Source of the DNA: JAJDNS01 sp963578825
Lineage (GTDB): Bacteria; Acidobacteriota; Vicinamibacteria; Fen-336
Assembly: GCA_963578825.1 (NCBI GenBank)
Contig: CAUZDW010000016.1
Coordinates: 21,573-85,572, forward strand
Direction of reading: 5' to 3'
DNA: 64,000 bases
A model generated the notes under the pieces. That model worked only from the letters and a program-made list of their open reading frames with translations. It made no database searches and was not told the origin of the DNA. Made by a program: the position numbers and the translations under genes. This document shows positions 35,116-43,276 of the stretch, in pieces (the stretch's first letter is position 1; each line of letters begins with the position of its first letter).

Positions 35116-36266
35116 CAGTACGTGATCCGTTTCTCGAGTCGCCAGGTGCCTGTCGCGAGCACATCGGCGATCCGCTTCCCCGCGTGGCCATCTCCGTATA
35201 TTGGCTCTGAGGGGTAGGGGCCGTGCTCGATCTGTTGGGCCACTGCCTCCGCGATAGCGGTCTCATTGTGGTCCATGTCCATGACATTGCGCCCACGCTG
35301 ACGGCCACATTGCCGGTTGCCGAGGTTGACGGCTGGTGTACCGATGAAGGCGCCTTCGCGGATGGCGCTGCTCGAGTTGCCGACGATGCAGGCCGTGGAG
35401 CGCATCAGCTCGATGTAGACCTCGGGGGGGAGGTTCTTGAAAAAATGGATCTTCGAATCGTCGTGATGCTCCCGAAATTTCCGGATGCCGCGGGCAACGT
35501 CCTCGGACCCGGCGTCGGCATTCGGCCACAGCCCGATCGTCGGCATCCCGAGGCCCTCGATCGCCGACAGCGTCGCGCTGATCTGCTGCTCCCCCTGGCC
35601 ATATTCCGTCGTAACCGGATGCTGCGACACCAGTAGAAACGGCTGGGCCAGGTCGAAGGCTCCTCCAACGCCCTCGGCGAACAGGTCGGGACCCAGGCCG
35701 TTGCGACTCGCCTCGAGGACCTCGGCCACGAGATCGATCCGGGGACAGCCGACCTGGTGGACGTCCTCGGGTCGCTCCCCCAGACGGATGATGCGCTCCC
35801 GTGCGTCGTTGCAGGCGGGGAAATGGAGATGCGCGAACTTCGTAACGGCGTGTCGGATGCTTTCGTCGATGTTGCCGGAGACCTCGCCGCCCATGGTGTG
35901 GGCCAGCGCGATGTTCATGTAGGTGGCAGCCAGTGTGGTGGCCATCGTTTCGAAGCGGTCGCCCACGGTGAGGACGACGTCCGGACGAAGCGTCTCGAAG
36001 GCCGTCGGCAGCTCCAGCAGGGCTAGTCCCGTGGATTTCGCCATGGTGGCCGGGGTTTCGCCTTCGATCAGCATATAAATGCAGGCGTCCGGAGCGAAGC
36101 CGTCGCGCTCCAGCACATGGACGGCTGAGCCATATCGGTCCAGGAGCGCCGAGGCGCAAGCCACCACCTGTAGCTCCAGATGCGGATGGGCCTTGATGGC
36201 GCGCAGTGCCGACTTGATGCTGCCGTAGTTGGCCCGGCTGCCGACGACGACGCAGACCTTCTTCAC
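35115..36266 (-). CDS. neuC: UDP-GlcNAc 2-epimerase, hydrolysing (NeuC/LegG-like)
   Basis: Releases ManNAc (or a 2,4-diacetamido analogue) and UDP for nonulosonate synthesis. The 383-residue protein shows KKVCVVVGSRANYGSIKSAL, VLTVGDRFETM, ALAHTMGGEVSGNIDESIRHAVTKFAHLHF and VGNSSSAIREGAFIGTPAVNLGNRQ. These distinguish it from the non-hydrolysing wecB at 17940. Whether the substrate is UDP-GlcNAc (sialic acid) or a UDP-diNAc-bacillosamine (legionaminic acid) cannot be told from sequence. No aminotransferase or acetyltransferase for the latter is in the window. The GTG at 36266 follows the neuB stop by one base. Confidence 0.92.
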   Translation of the reverse strand: MKKVCVVVGSRANYGSIKSALRAIKAHPHLELQVVACASALLDRYGSAVHVLERDGFAPDACIYMLIEGETPATMAKSTGLALLELPTAFETLRPDVVLTVGDRFETMATTLAATYMNIALAHTMGGEVSGNIDESIRHAVTKFAHLHFPACNDARERIIRLGERPEDVHQVGCPRIDLVAEVLEASRNGLGPDLFAEGVGGAFDLAQPFLLVSQHPVTTEYGQGEQQISATLSAIEGLGMPTIGLWPNADAGSEDVARGIRKFREHHDDSKIHFFKNLPPEVYIELMRSTACIVGNSSSAIREGAFIGTPAVNLGNRQCGRQRGRNVMDMDHNETAIAEAVAQQIEHGPYPSEPIYGDGHAGKRIADVLATGTWRLEKRITY

Positions 36267-36267
36267 G

Positions 36268-37269
36268 TCACTCGCTCTCCACCAGATCGGATGGCTCGAG
36301 CAGAGTATTCGCCGGCAGATCACGCCGAGCCCGCCGCCCCACGACGTCTTCGATATCGGCCGCCGAGATACCCGTTCCTGGCTTCCTGCTCGCCAACATC
36401 TGCCTCGTCAGGGGGGCTCCCGCGGGCACCAACACCGTGGTCACGATGCTCTTCTCGAAGACCTTCTTCATGTTCTGGAGATGGCTGATGTCGCTCTTGT
36501 CGACGACGGTATCTCGCATTTCTTCGATTGCCCGAATACCGCTTACGAGATCGGTCATCTCGGGCAGCTCCATCGAGTGTTGAGCGTCGCTCCCGTACAT
36601 CTTCCTGCTGAAGGTCATGTGCCTCTCCACCACCGAGGCGCCAAGCGCCACGGCGGCCAGGCTCGCATACGACGTGAGCGTGTGGTCCGAGAGCCCAACC
36701 GGCAGACCATAGCGGTCCTTCATCCCCAGCATGACGTTCAGGCCAACTCGCTCGTACGGGCAGGGGTACTCGGAGGTGCACTGGAGGAGGGTCAACTGCG
36801 AATGGTGGCGTCGTATTGCGGCGACGGCGCGGTCCAGCTCTTCCCAGGTGCTCATTCCTGACGACAGCAGTATGGGTTTGTCCAACTGGGCGATCTTCTC
36901 CAGCAGCGGAAGGTTCGTCACCTCCCCCGAGGGGATCTTGTAGCGGAGGAGCCCGATCCGCTCCAGCAGATCCACCGCCTCCTCCGAGAACGGTGAGGAG
37001 AGAAAGAGCACGCCTCGCTCTTCGCAGTGCGATTTTATGCGTGACCATTGCTCAAGAGAAAAAGCGGTGCGCTCAAAGTAGGCGGCGCGCTCCTCGCCGT
37101 CGAAGTAGGGTGGGTTGGGGGCCGCGGGAAGCGTTTCGGCACTGGCGATGTGGGTCTGAAACTTCACCGCATCAACTCCGCACTGGGCGGCAGCGTCCAC
37201 GAGACGGAGGGCGTTCCCGAAGCTTCCGTCGTGAACGGAACCGACCTCGGCGATGACGAAAGTCCGCAT
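36268..37269 (-). CDS. neuB: Nonulosonic acid synthase (NeuB/LegI/PseI family)
   Basis: Condenses ManNAc or an analogue with phosphoenolpyruvate. The 333-residue protein has the TIM-barrel blocks VIAEVGSVHDGSFGNAL, AVKFQTHIA, LFLSSPFSEEAVDLL, YKIPSGEVTNLPLL, LLSSGMSTWEEL and VGLSDHTLT. VVERHMTFSRKMYGSDAQHSMEL follows. A C-terminal antifreeze-like SAF domain (RKPGTGISAADIEDVVGR) closes it. With neuC and neuA immediately downstream this completes a three-step path from UDP-GlcNAc to CMP-Neu5Ac, or a legionaminate variant. Confidence 0.94.
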   Translation of the reverse strand: MRTFVIAEVGSVHDGSFGNALRLVDAAAQCGVDAVKFQTHIASAETLPAAPNPPYFDGEERAAYFERTAFSLEQWSRIKSHCEERGVLFLSSPFSEEAVDLLERIGLLRYKIPSGEVTNLPLLEKIAQLDKPILLSSGMSTWEELDRAVAAIRRHHSQLTLLQCTSEYPCPYERVGLNVMLGMKDRYGLPVGLSDHTLTSYASLAAVALGASVVERHMTFSRKMYGSDAQHSMELPEMTDLVSGIRAIEEMRDTVVDKSDISHLQNMKKVFEKSIVTTVLVPAGAPLTRQMLASRKPGTGISAADIEDVVGRRARRDLPANTLLEPSDLVESE

Positions 37270-37272
37270 TCG

Positions 37273-38265
37273 CTAGGCCAGAAACCGAAAGGAGAGGCTG
37301 AACAGCCAGCCGGTGGCCCTGAAGAGCCCCAGCCCCCATCCCAAACGGACGAGCGGCGGCTGGAAGAGCTTGAAGCCGGGATGGATCGCCCAGGCGAGAC
37401 GGTGCCGCACGCTGTCGGAGAGCACCATGACTCCCAGGCTGGAGTGTGACAACGCTCCCTGGGCGCTCTTCGCACAGAAGCGGTCCTCGGCGGATTTGAG
37501 CTCGCGCCAGGCGCTGCCAGGGTTGTCGAGGGACTCCTCGTAGTAGAGCGGCTCGGGAGCGAGACCCTCGACGTAGGGTGTGGCGGGTTGGCGCGGGCCG
37601 AGGTTGTGCAACGCTATCGCGGTCACGGAGCCTTGGGCGGCAGCAGCGGACATCAGCGCCAGAGCCCAGAACCCCTTCGGCCCATCCGCCAGGAGGGCGG
37701 TTCGCCGCGGAGCCTCCTGCCGAACGAGCTGTCCGATCAGGGTGTTGGCGTCGCCCCGAAGCAGATGGAGCTCGGGATAGACGGCAAGCCTTTCGCGGCA
37801 GCGGGCGGCCCGATCCGCGTCCTGCTCATAGTCGATCGAAAAGACCCGGACGCCTCGCCGCCGGGCGTATTCGCCCAGAATCGCTGTGGAAAATCCATCC
37901 TGTCGGCCCGACTCGATGACGGAGGCCACGTTGGATTGCTCGCAGCGAGCGAGAAAAAAGACCATCTCCGAGGGATAGATGGCTCCTTGAACCCACTCTT
38001 CCACCCAGCCCTTGGAAAGGGCGATCCGCGCCCAGTACTCCGCCCTCCCAACGAGTCCGCCAGAGGCCCCATTTTCAATCTCCCCGCTCGTCCTTGCCTG
38101 TGTCAACCTGGCGCTCCGGCGAATCGTCGGGCTCGGAGCAGTCGAGCCCGCTCTGCCTCGCCCCTGAGGATAGTAGCCAGTAGATCCATGGGCAAGCAGC
38201 GGGACTCTGGTGTCCGGGCCGGACAGACGGATCCTGCCGGACGTGTCCGGGGGATCGCGGGTCAC
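37273..38265 (-). CDS. CmcI/SAM-methyltransferase-fold protein, function uncertain
   Basis: The 330-residue protein has a Ser/Gly/Arg-rich, probably disordered first 60 residues, then a Rossmann-like core. The stretch VASVIESGRQDGFSTAILGEYARRRGVRVFSIDYEQD sits where motif I of a methyltransferase would be; SGR-DGFST resembles CmcI-type folds. Later ALLADGPKGFWALALM is the strand-4 equivalent. The methyl acceptor is unknown, and a loss-of-methyltransfer role is possible. GTG 38265 is supported by GAGGAG five bases upstream and overlaps the ABC transporter stop (GTGA). neuB starts four bases after its stop. Confidence 0.7.
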   Translation of the reverse strand: MTRDPPDTSGRIRLSGPDTRVPLLAHGSTGYYPQGRGRAGSTAPSPTIRRSARLTQARTSGEIENGASGGLVGRAEYWARIALSKGWVEEWVQGAIYPSEMVFFLARCEQSNVASVIESGRQDGFSTAILGEYARRRGVRVFSIDYEQDADRAARCRERLAVYPELHLLRGDANTLIGQLVRQEAPRRTALLADGPKGFWALALMSAAAAQGSVTAIALHNLGPRQPATPYVEGLAPEPLYYEESLDNPGSAWRELKSAEDRFCAKSAQGALSHSSLGVMVLSDSVRHRLAWAIHPGFKLFQPPLVRLGWGLGLFRATGWLFSLSFRFLA

Positions 38266-40121
38266 TGTGGCTCCTCACCCAGCTCCCAGTGGAGTCCTTG
38301 CTCGCGCAGGAGCGTGCCGAACACGCCACCGGCCCGAGTGAGCTCCGTGATCGTTCCCGCCTCTACGATGGCGCCCTCTTGCATGACGGCAATCAGATCG
38401 CAGTTGCGCAGGGTTGACAGGCGATGGGCGATCATCACGCTCGTCACCTGCTCCGGGAGGTTGTCGATGGAAGCCTGTACGCTCTTCTCGGCGATGCTGT
38501 CGAGGGAGCTCGTAGCTTCGTCGAAGATGATGACGCTACGCTGGTTTGCGAGTGCTCTCGCGATGGCGACCCGTTGACGCTGCCCGCCCGACAGGCGCAC
38601 GCCACGGTCTCCAACGACGGTATCGAAGCCTCCCGGAAGCTCCTCGATGAAGTCGAGAATCATTGCGGAGCGAGCTGCCTCGCACAGATCCTCGTAGGGA
38701 AGGGCTTCGTTCCCAAACCGGATGTTCTCCGCGAGTGTTCCGTTCAGGAGGAACGAATCCTGGGGCACGACCGCGAAGAGGCTGCGCCAACCGGAGAGGC
38801 TGAACTCACGCTGTGGGATTCCGTCCAGTAGGATCTCGCCTTGGGTCGGGTCGAGTACTCGAAGAAGGAGATCCACGAGCGTACTCTTTCCCGAGCCCGA
38901 CACCCCTGTGATGCCGATTTGCTGCCCACGAGCGACGGAGAGATTGATGCCCTGCAGAGCGAATCCATCCGCCCGTGAGTAGGCGAAGCCCACATCTCGG
39001 AACTCGAGCCGTTCCTCCAGCACTGCTGTCGTTCGAGATCCTTGTGGGATGGACCGATGGTGCTGGCTGCGGAGAAAGGCCAGTAGGTCGCGGGACGTCG
39101 GGAGAGTGACTGAGATGGCGGCACGGATGTTCAGGAGCGCGCTGGCATGCCCCGTCATGCGCAGGAGTATGTAGAAGAACGTCAAGTAGGCGACGCTCAC
39201 CGAGCGGTCGCCGGGAACCAGCCAGCCGAAGAGCAGCAGAATCACGGCGGCCATTCCCAGCGCTGCAGCTTCGTTGAGGGATGGGCCCAGGCCCAACAGG
39301 ATGTACTTACGGCGCACGATCGCGTTGACCTCGAGAAAGGCCGCACGAATGCGCTGGCTGAAGAAATCCTCGCGGGAGAACAGCCGGATGGTCTTGTAGC
39401 CCTGGAGAGCCTCCAGGGAGTGGAAGTTCAGCTGTTTGACGGCCTCCTTGAAGCGCCGCCCGATCCGCTCCTGCATCCGAAAGAGAACCCGCATCGCCAG
39501 TCCGACCGCCGCGAACAACACCAGAGAGAGAACGGTCATCTTCACGCTTAGCGACAGCGAGAGCGCCAGAAGAGCCAGGAGGCCGAAGGCCTTGGGGAGC
39601 GGCGTGATGGCCTGGTTGATCATCTCCCCGACGTTGTTGCTGTGGGGTCCGATGTATGTGTGCAGATCCGCCGATCTGTATGCCTGGAACGCGAGAAGGT
39701 CCATGTGGAACATCTCTGTGAGCAGGGCTTCCTTGATCGCGGCGTTCACGCGGATGTGAAGCGCGGTGACAGTCAGGGAGTAGAGAAAACGCACAGTGAA
39801 GGTGACGATCGCCACCAGGATCATCGCGGCCGCGAGCATCGGGATCTCCCGGCCTGCGGCCAACTTCTCCCACGCCTGCTGCCATGCTCCAAGCACCCCC
39901 TCAACTGGGACTGCTTGTCCCGGCCCGGCGAGCGAGCTCACCAGGGCGATCACGAGCCCGACCGAGAGAACATCGACTCCCGCTACGAAGGATGCCAGAA
40001 CCACGAGGGGTAGCACGAGCAACCGCTGGCCTTTCAGGAAGGCCAGCGCCACCGATCCAAGTCCGAGCTTGCTGCCTTTGCTGCCGCTACTCAGAGAAGC
40101 TCCCACTGCCAGGTCCGCCAC
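38262..40121 (-). CDS. ABC exporter, fused membrane and ATPase domains (MsbA/PglK-like)
   Basis: The 619-residue half-transporter has an N-terminal six-helix membrane domain (about 30-335). Its nucleotide-binding domain carries Walker A GVSGSGKST (406-414), the Q-loop VVPQDSFLLNGTLAENI, signature LSGGQRQRVAIARAL, Walker B VIIFDEATSSLDS and the His-loop MIAHRLSTL. Such proteins flip lipids or lipid-linked oligosaccharides as homodimers. In this cluster a lipid-linked glycan flippase role is likely, especially as the Wzx gene at 50-51 kb is broken. The start is GTG at 40121, and its stop overlaps the next gene (GTGA). Confidence 0.92.
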   Translation of the reverse strand: MADLAVGASLSSGSKGSKLGLGSVALAFLKGQRLLVLPLVVLASFVAGVDVLSVGLVIALVSSLAGPGQAVPVEGVLGAWQQAWEKLAAGREIPMLAAAMILVAIVTFTVRFLYSLTVTALHIRVNAAIKEALLTEMFHMDLLAFQAYRSADLHTYIGPHSNNVGEMINQAITPLPKAFGLLALLALSLSLSVKMTVLSLVLFAAVGLAMRVLFRMQERIGRRFKEAVKQLNFHSLEALQGYKTIRLFSREDFFSQRIRAAFLEVNAIVRRKYILLGLGPSLNEAAALGMAAVILLLFGWLVPGDRSVSVAYLTFFYILLRMTGHASALLNIRAAISVTLPTSRDLLAFLRSQHHRSIPQGSRTTAVLEERLEFRDVGFAYSRADGFALQGINLSVARGQQIGITGVSGSGKSTLVDLLLRVLDPTQGEILLDGIPQREFSLSGWRSLFAVVPQDSFLLNGTLAENIRFGNEALPYEDLCEAARSAMILDFIEELPGGFDTVVGDRGVRLSGGQRQRVAIARALANQRSVIIFDEATSSLDSIAEKSVQASIDNLPEQVTSVMIAHRLSTLRNCDLIAVMQEGAIVEAGTITELTRAGGVFGTLLREQGLHWELGEEPQ

Positions 40122-40217
40122 GCGCCACCGCCACCAATCCGAATTCCGCGGCAGTGTACCGCGACTCTCTCAACGTAGCCCAGCTCTAAACCCCGTGCGT
40201 CCAGGAGGCCGGGCTCA

Positions 40218-41036
40218 CTATTCCCCGCTCGCTCCGCCCTCGCCGGCGATCGGCTTGATGCCCTGCACCACCAGGAACCACCCGACCCGGTCGGGCACGA
40301 CCGCTGAGAACGCGCGCGGCAGGTAGAACGACCGGGTCAAGCGTATGTCGTACAGGGTCACGACCGTGGTGACGGAGAGCCTCTCGAGGCCGGGGAACAA
40401 TCGCCCGGCCTCCTCGATGCTGAAAGCGCGGGTCCCCGGGCTTTCCATGTGGTGCGCGATCACGTCGGAGAAGCTCCGCCAGGGCTTCCCGCGCAGCAAC
40501 GCGTTCAGGATCCAGCATTGCAGACCCACGAGCGAGTGCCGGTGGTACACCATGACGCAGACCTCGCCTCCCGGCCGGGTGACGCGGACGATCTCCGCCG
40601 CAGCCCGGGCGGGGTCGGGGGTGTGGTGGATCACTCCCCAGGAGTACACGAAATCAAAGGAGCCGTCGGTGAAGGGGAGACTCTCCGCGTCGGCGCGTCG
40701 CACCTCCGCCTCGAGTCCTTCGAGGGTCAGGCGCTGCCTCGCGAGCTCCACGCCGTGCTCCGTGAGGTCGACCCCAGTCAACCGTGCCCCGGCTCGGGCG
40801 AAGCGGACGAAGTCGGTCCCGACTCCGACCCCGACCTCGAGCACGCGCTGTCCCCGCCGCTTTCCGAAGCGGGCAAAGCGCCCGATGAAGGGCTCGCGCT
40901 CGATCCGGTCGAACTCGATCCGGTCGAAGAAGGCCCGCGACCCTTCTACGGCTCCGATGTCTCGTGTGCCGCAGGGTGTTTTTTCCCAGAAGGACTTCAC
41001 CGAGGTCTTGAGCGCGTCGTCCTCGTGACTTGCCAC
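40218..41036 (-). CDS. Class I SAM-dependent methyltransferase (paralogue of 47049-47864)
   Basis: The 272-residue protein begins with a conserved head (VKSFWEKTPCGTRDI, then AFFDRIEFDRIEREPFI). It has SAM motif I QRVLEVGVGVGTDFVRFA, motif II LTGVDLTEHGV, and FDFVYSWGVIHHTPDP followed by VMVYHRHSLVGLQ. The GTG at 41036, eight bases after the upstream stop with GAGG nearby, is preferred over the longer frame. The target is not known. It closes the bi-domain oxidoreductase unit before a 96-base gap to the ABC exporter. Confidence 0.85.
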   Translation of the reverse strand: MASHEDDALKTSVKSFWEKTPCGTRDIGAVEGSRAFFDRIEFDRIEREPFIGRFARFGKRRGQRVLEVGVGVGTDFVRFARAGARLTGVDLTEHGVELARQRLTLEGLEAEVRRADAESLPFTDGSFDFVYSWGVIHHTPDPARAAAEIVRVTRPGGEVCVMVYHRHSLVGLQCWILNALLRGKPWRSFSDVIAHHMESPGTRAFSIEEAGRLFPGLERLSVTTVVTLYDIRLTRSFYLPRAFSAVVPDRVGWFLVVQGIKPIAGEGGASGE

Positions 41037-41044
41037 GGCGAGCC

Positions 41045-43195
41045 TCAATCGTTGGTCGGGGCCGTGTGGCTCGCCTCGCCCCCCACCGCCCGTTCTGCGC
41101 ACCAGGTCGCCCGCCAACCATCCTCCGCCGTCACCAGCAAGTCTCCCTCGCCGCGCAACGACCGGTACACGTTCTCCAGCTGCTCGCGTTGCCCCTTTTC
41201 GAGCGTTCTCGTACGGAGCCCCGGGCCCGCGGTGCCGTAGATGTCGAGTCGGCGGAAGTCGTCCATGACGAAGGTCGTCCCCCCGGCAAAGACCTCGAGC
41301 CTCTCCTTGCCCGCGCCGGTGGATCCGGCGGCGGTGTAGATGAGCGTGCCCACGGAGCCGTCGGCAAAGCGGAGGGTCACGACCGCCTCATTGCGGGCCG
41401 GAGTCTGAGGCCCCACCGCGCGGACCTCGACGACCTCCTCGTCCGCCAGGAAGGCCAGGAGATCGAAAAAATGCACACCCTCTCCGAGGAGCCGCCCGCC
41501 ACCCTCCCGGGGGTCGAGGAGCCAATGCTCTGGAGGCAACGGCCCCGCGTCCACCCGATAGACCATGGCCTTCGGCCCGGCGATGGGCCGGAGGCACTCC
41601 CTGAGTCGTTGGATGTGGGGTGAGAAGCGGCGGTTGAACCCCACGGTGAGGAGCGCCCCCTGCGCCCGCACGAGGTCTGCGAGCTCGCGACCCTCCGCGG
41701 CAGTGAGGGTCATCGGTTTCTCCACGAACACGGCCTTTCCTGCCTCGACCGCGGCCCGGGCCAGCGCGTAGTGCTGGTCGTGGCGGGTCGCAATGTACAC
41801 GAGGCGCACCGAGGCGTCGGCGAGCAGCTCCCGGTAGTCGGTGGTGCCCCTGGCGAAACCGTCCCGCTCGACGGCGGATCGAACCGTGAGGGGGTTCCGG
41901 GCACAGGCCACGGCGAGCGAGAAACCGTCGTGTTTCCGAAGAAGCGGAAGGAGTGTGCCCCGGAAGTAGCCTCCACAGCCGATCACGCCCACTGCGATCG
42001 CTTCCGCGCGCGGGCTCGGTGCGGCACGCCGGATCCCGTACCATCTTCCCGGTGTGGTCTCGAGCTCGGTGTCCTCCGTGGAGTAGTCGAGCAGGACTCC
42101 AATCGGCCGCTCTTCGGAGACGAGGGCTTCGTAGGCGACCGGCGCATCCTCTACGGCATGGCGGGAGTCGATCAGGGGTTTCACTCTGAGCGTCCCGTCC
42201 GCCATGAGCCGCAGGACCTCCCCGAGGTTGCGCCCCTCGGTCCAGCGCACGTAGGCGAGGGGATAGTCGTGGCCCTTCTCCTCGTACTCCGGGTCGTAGC
42301 GGCCCGGACCGTACGAGGTCGAGATCAGGAAATCGATCTCCTTTTTGTAGATCCGATCGCGCTGGATACGGATCGGCACGTCGCCGACCAGGACGACCCG
42401 AGCCTTGCGGCGGCAGGCCTCGAAGGCCTGGTTGAGCAGGCCGGGATTGCCGCCGGCAGCGGTCACGATAACCGCGTCGGCCCCACGACCTTCGGTCCGC
42501 TCGAGCACGCCGGCCGCCAGGTCACGCTCGCCCGCCGCGAATCCCACTCCAAGCCCGAGCGAGAGAGCCCTCTCCAGTCGGTCCGGCCGCAGATCGACCC
42601 CGATGGCCACGGCGCCGGAGGCGCGGAGAAGCTGACACGTGATCTGTCCCAGGAGGCCAAGTCCGAGAACCAGTACCCGCTCCCCCAGCGTCGGGGCGCA
42701 CCGACGCACGCCGTGAAGAGCGATGGCACCGAGGGTAGTGAACGCCCCCTCTTCGAGCGACACTCCCTCGGGCAGCCGGGCCACCAGGTTCTGGGGGACC
42801 ACGTTCATGGCCGCGTGGTTGGCGTAACCCGCACCCGCGCACGCGACCCGGTCTCCGGGCCGAAAATGCTCCACCTCTGGCGCGACCGCCACGACTGTCC
42901 CGGAGCAGGAGTAGCCCAGGGGCTGCTCGGACGAGAGCCGCGCCTTGACGAGGGCGGCCGTGCTCTCGAGCCCCTGGCTCGACACCCGCTGGAACACCTT
43001 GCGCACGAGCTGAGGGTTCCGCAGTGCCTTGAGGAGCAACCCCTCTCGCCGGCCGCCGCTCCCCAGTGACGCGCTCTCTGTGCCGGGGCTGATCAGGGAG
43101 TGGTGGGTCCGCACCAGTACAGTTCCCGGACGGAGACCTGGCTCCGGAACATCCAGGACATGCACCTCGCCCGCACTGACTGCCACCTGCCGCAC
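41045..43195 (-). CDS. Bi-domain oxidoreductase: zinc-type alcohol dehydrogenase fused to Gfo/Idh/MocA dehydrogenase
   Basis: The 716-residue protein joins two NAD(P) enzymes. Residues about 1-375 form an MDR alcohol-dehydrogenase fold (SLISPGTESASL, GYSCSGTVVAVAPEVEHFRPGDRV, and cofactor motif VLVLGLGLLGQITCQLLRASGA). Residues about 395-700 form a Gfo/Idh/MocA domain (IAVGVIGCGGYFRGTLLPLL, YIATRHDQHY, and catalytic VFVEKPMTLTAAEG with GFNRRFSPH). This fused architecture is known next to heparinase-like proteins in polysaccharide clusters, but its reaction is not known to me. GTG 43195 has AAGGAGG upstream. The neighbouring heparinase-like gene starts its transcript. Confidence 0.88.
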   Translation of the reverse strand: MRQVAVSAGEVHVLDVPEPGLRPGTVLVRTHHSLISPGTESASLGSGGRREGLLLKALRNPQLVRKVFQRVSSQGLESTAALVKARLSSEQPLGYSCSGTVVAVAPEVEHFRPGDRVACAGAGYANHAAMNVVPQNLVARLPEGVSLEEGAFTTLGAIALHGVRRCAPTLGERVLVLGLGLLGQITCQLLRASGAVAIGVDLRPDRLERALSLGLGVGFAAGERDLAAGVLERTEGRGADAVIVTAAGGNPGLLNQAFEACRRKARVVLVGDVPIRIQRDRIYKKEIDFLISTSYGPGRYDPEYEEKGHDYPLAYVRWTEGRNLGEVLRLMADGTLRVKPLIDSRHAVEDAPVAYEALVSEERPIGVLLDYSTEDTELETTPGRWYGIRRAAPSPRAEAIAVGVIGCGGYFRGTLLPLLRKHDGFSLAVACARNPLTVRSAVERDGFARGTTDYRELLADASVRLVYIATRHDQHYALARAAVEAGKAVFVEKPMTLTAAEGRELADLVRAQGALLTVGFNRRFSPHIQRLRECLRPIAGPKAMVYRVDAGPLPPEHWLLDPREGGGRLLGEGVHFFDLLAFLADEEVVEVRAVGPQTPARNEAVVTLRFADGSVGTLIYTAAGSTGAGKERLEVFAGGTTFVMDDFRRLDIYGTAGPGLRTRTLEKGQREQLENVYRSLRGEGDLLVTAEDGWRATWCAERAVGGEASHTAPTND

Positions 43196-43276
43196 CGCTC
43201 CTCCTTGGGTCTCGTGATTCTGACACGCTCGACCAGAACGGCCGAGCGCCGGCCCGCTCCCGGTATTCCTGGCTCG

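Noticed and set aside
41045..43195. Bi-domain oxidoreductase as an artefactual fusion
   Set aside because: The same two-domain order is known in other glycan clusters, and no stop or shift is seen at the linker.
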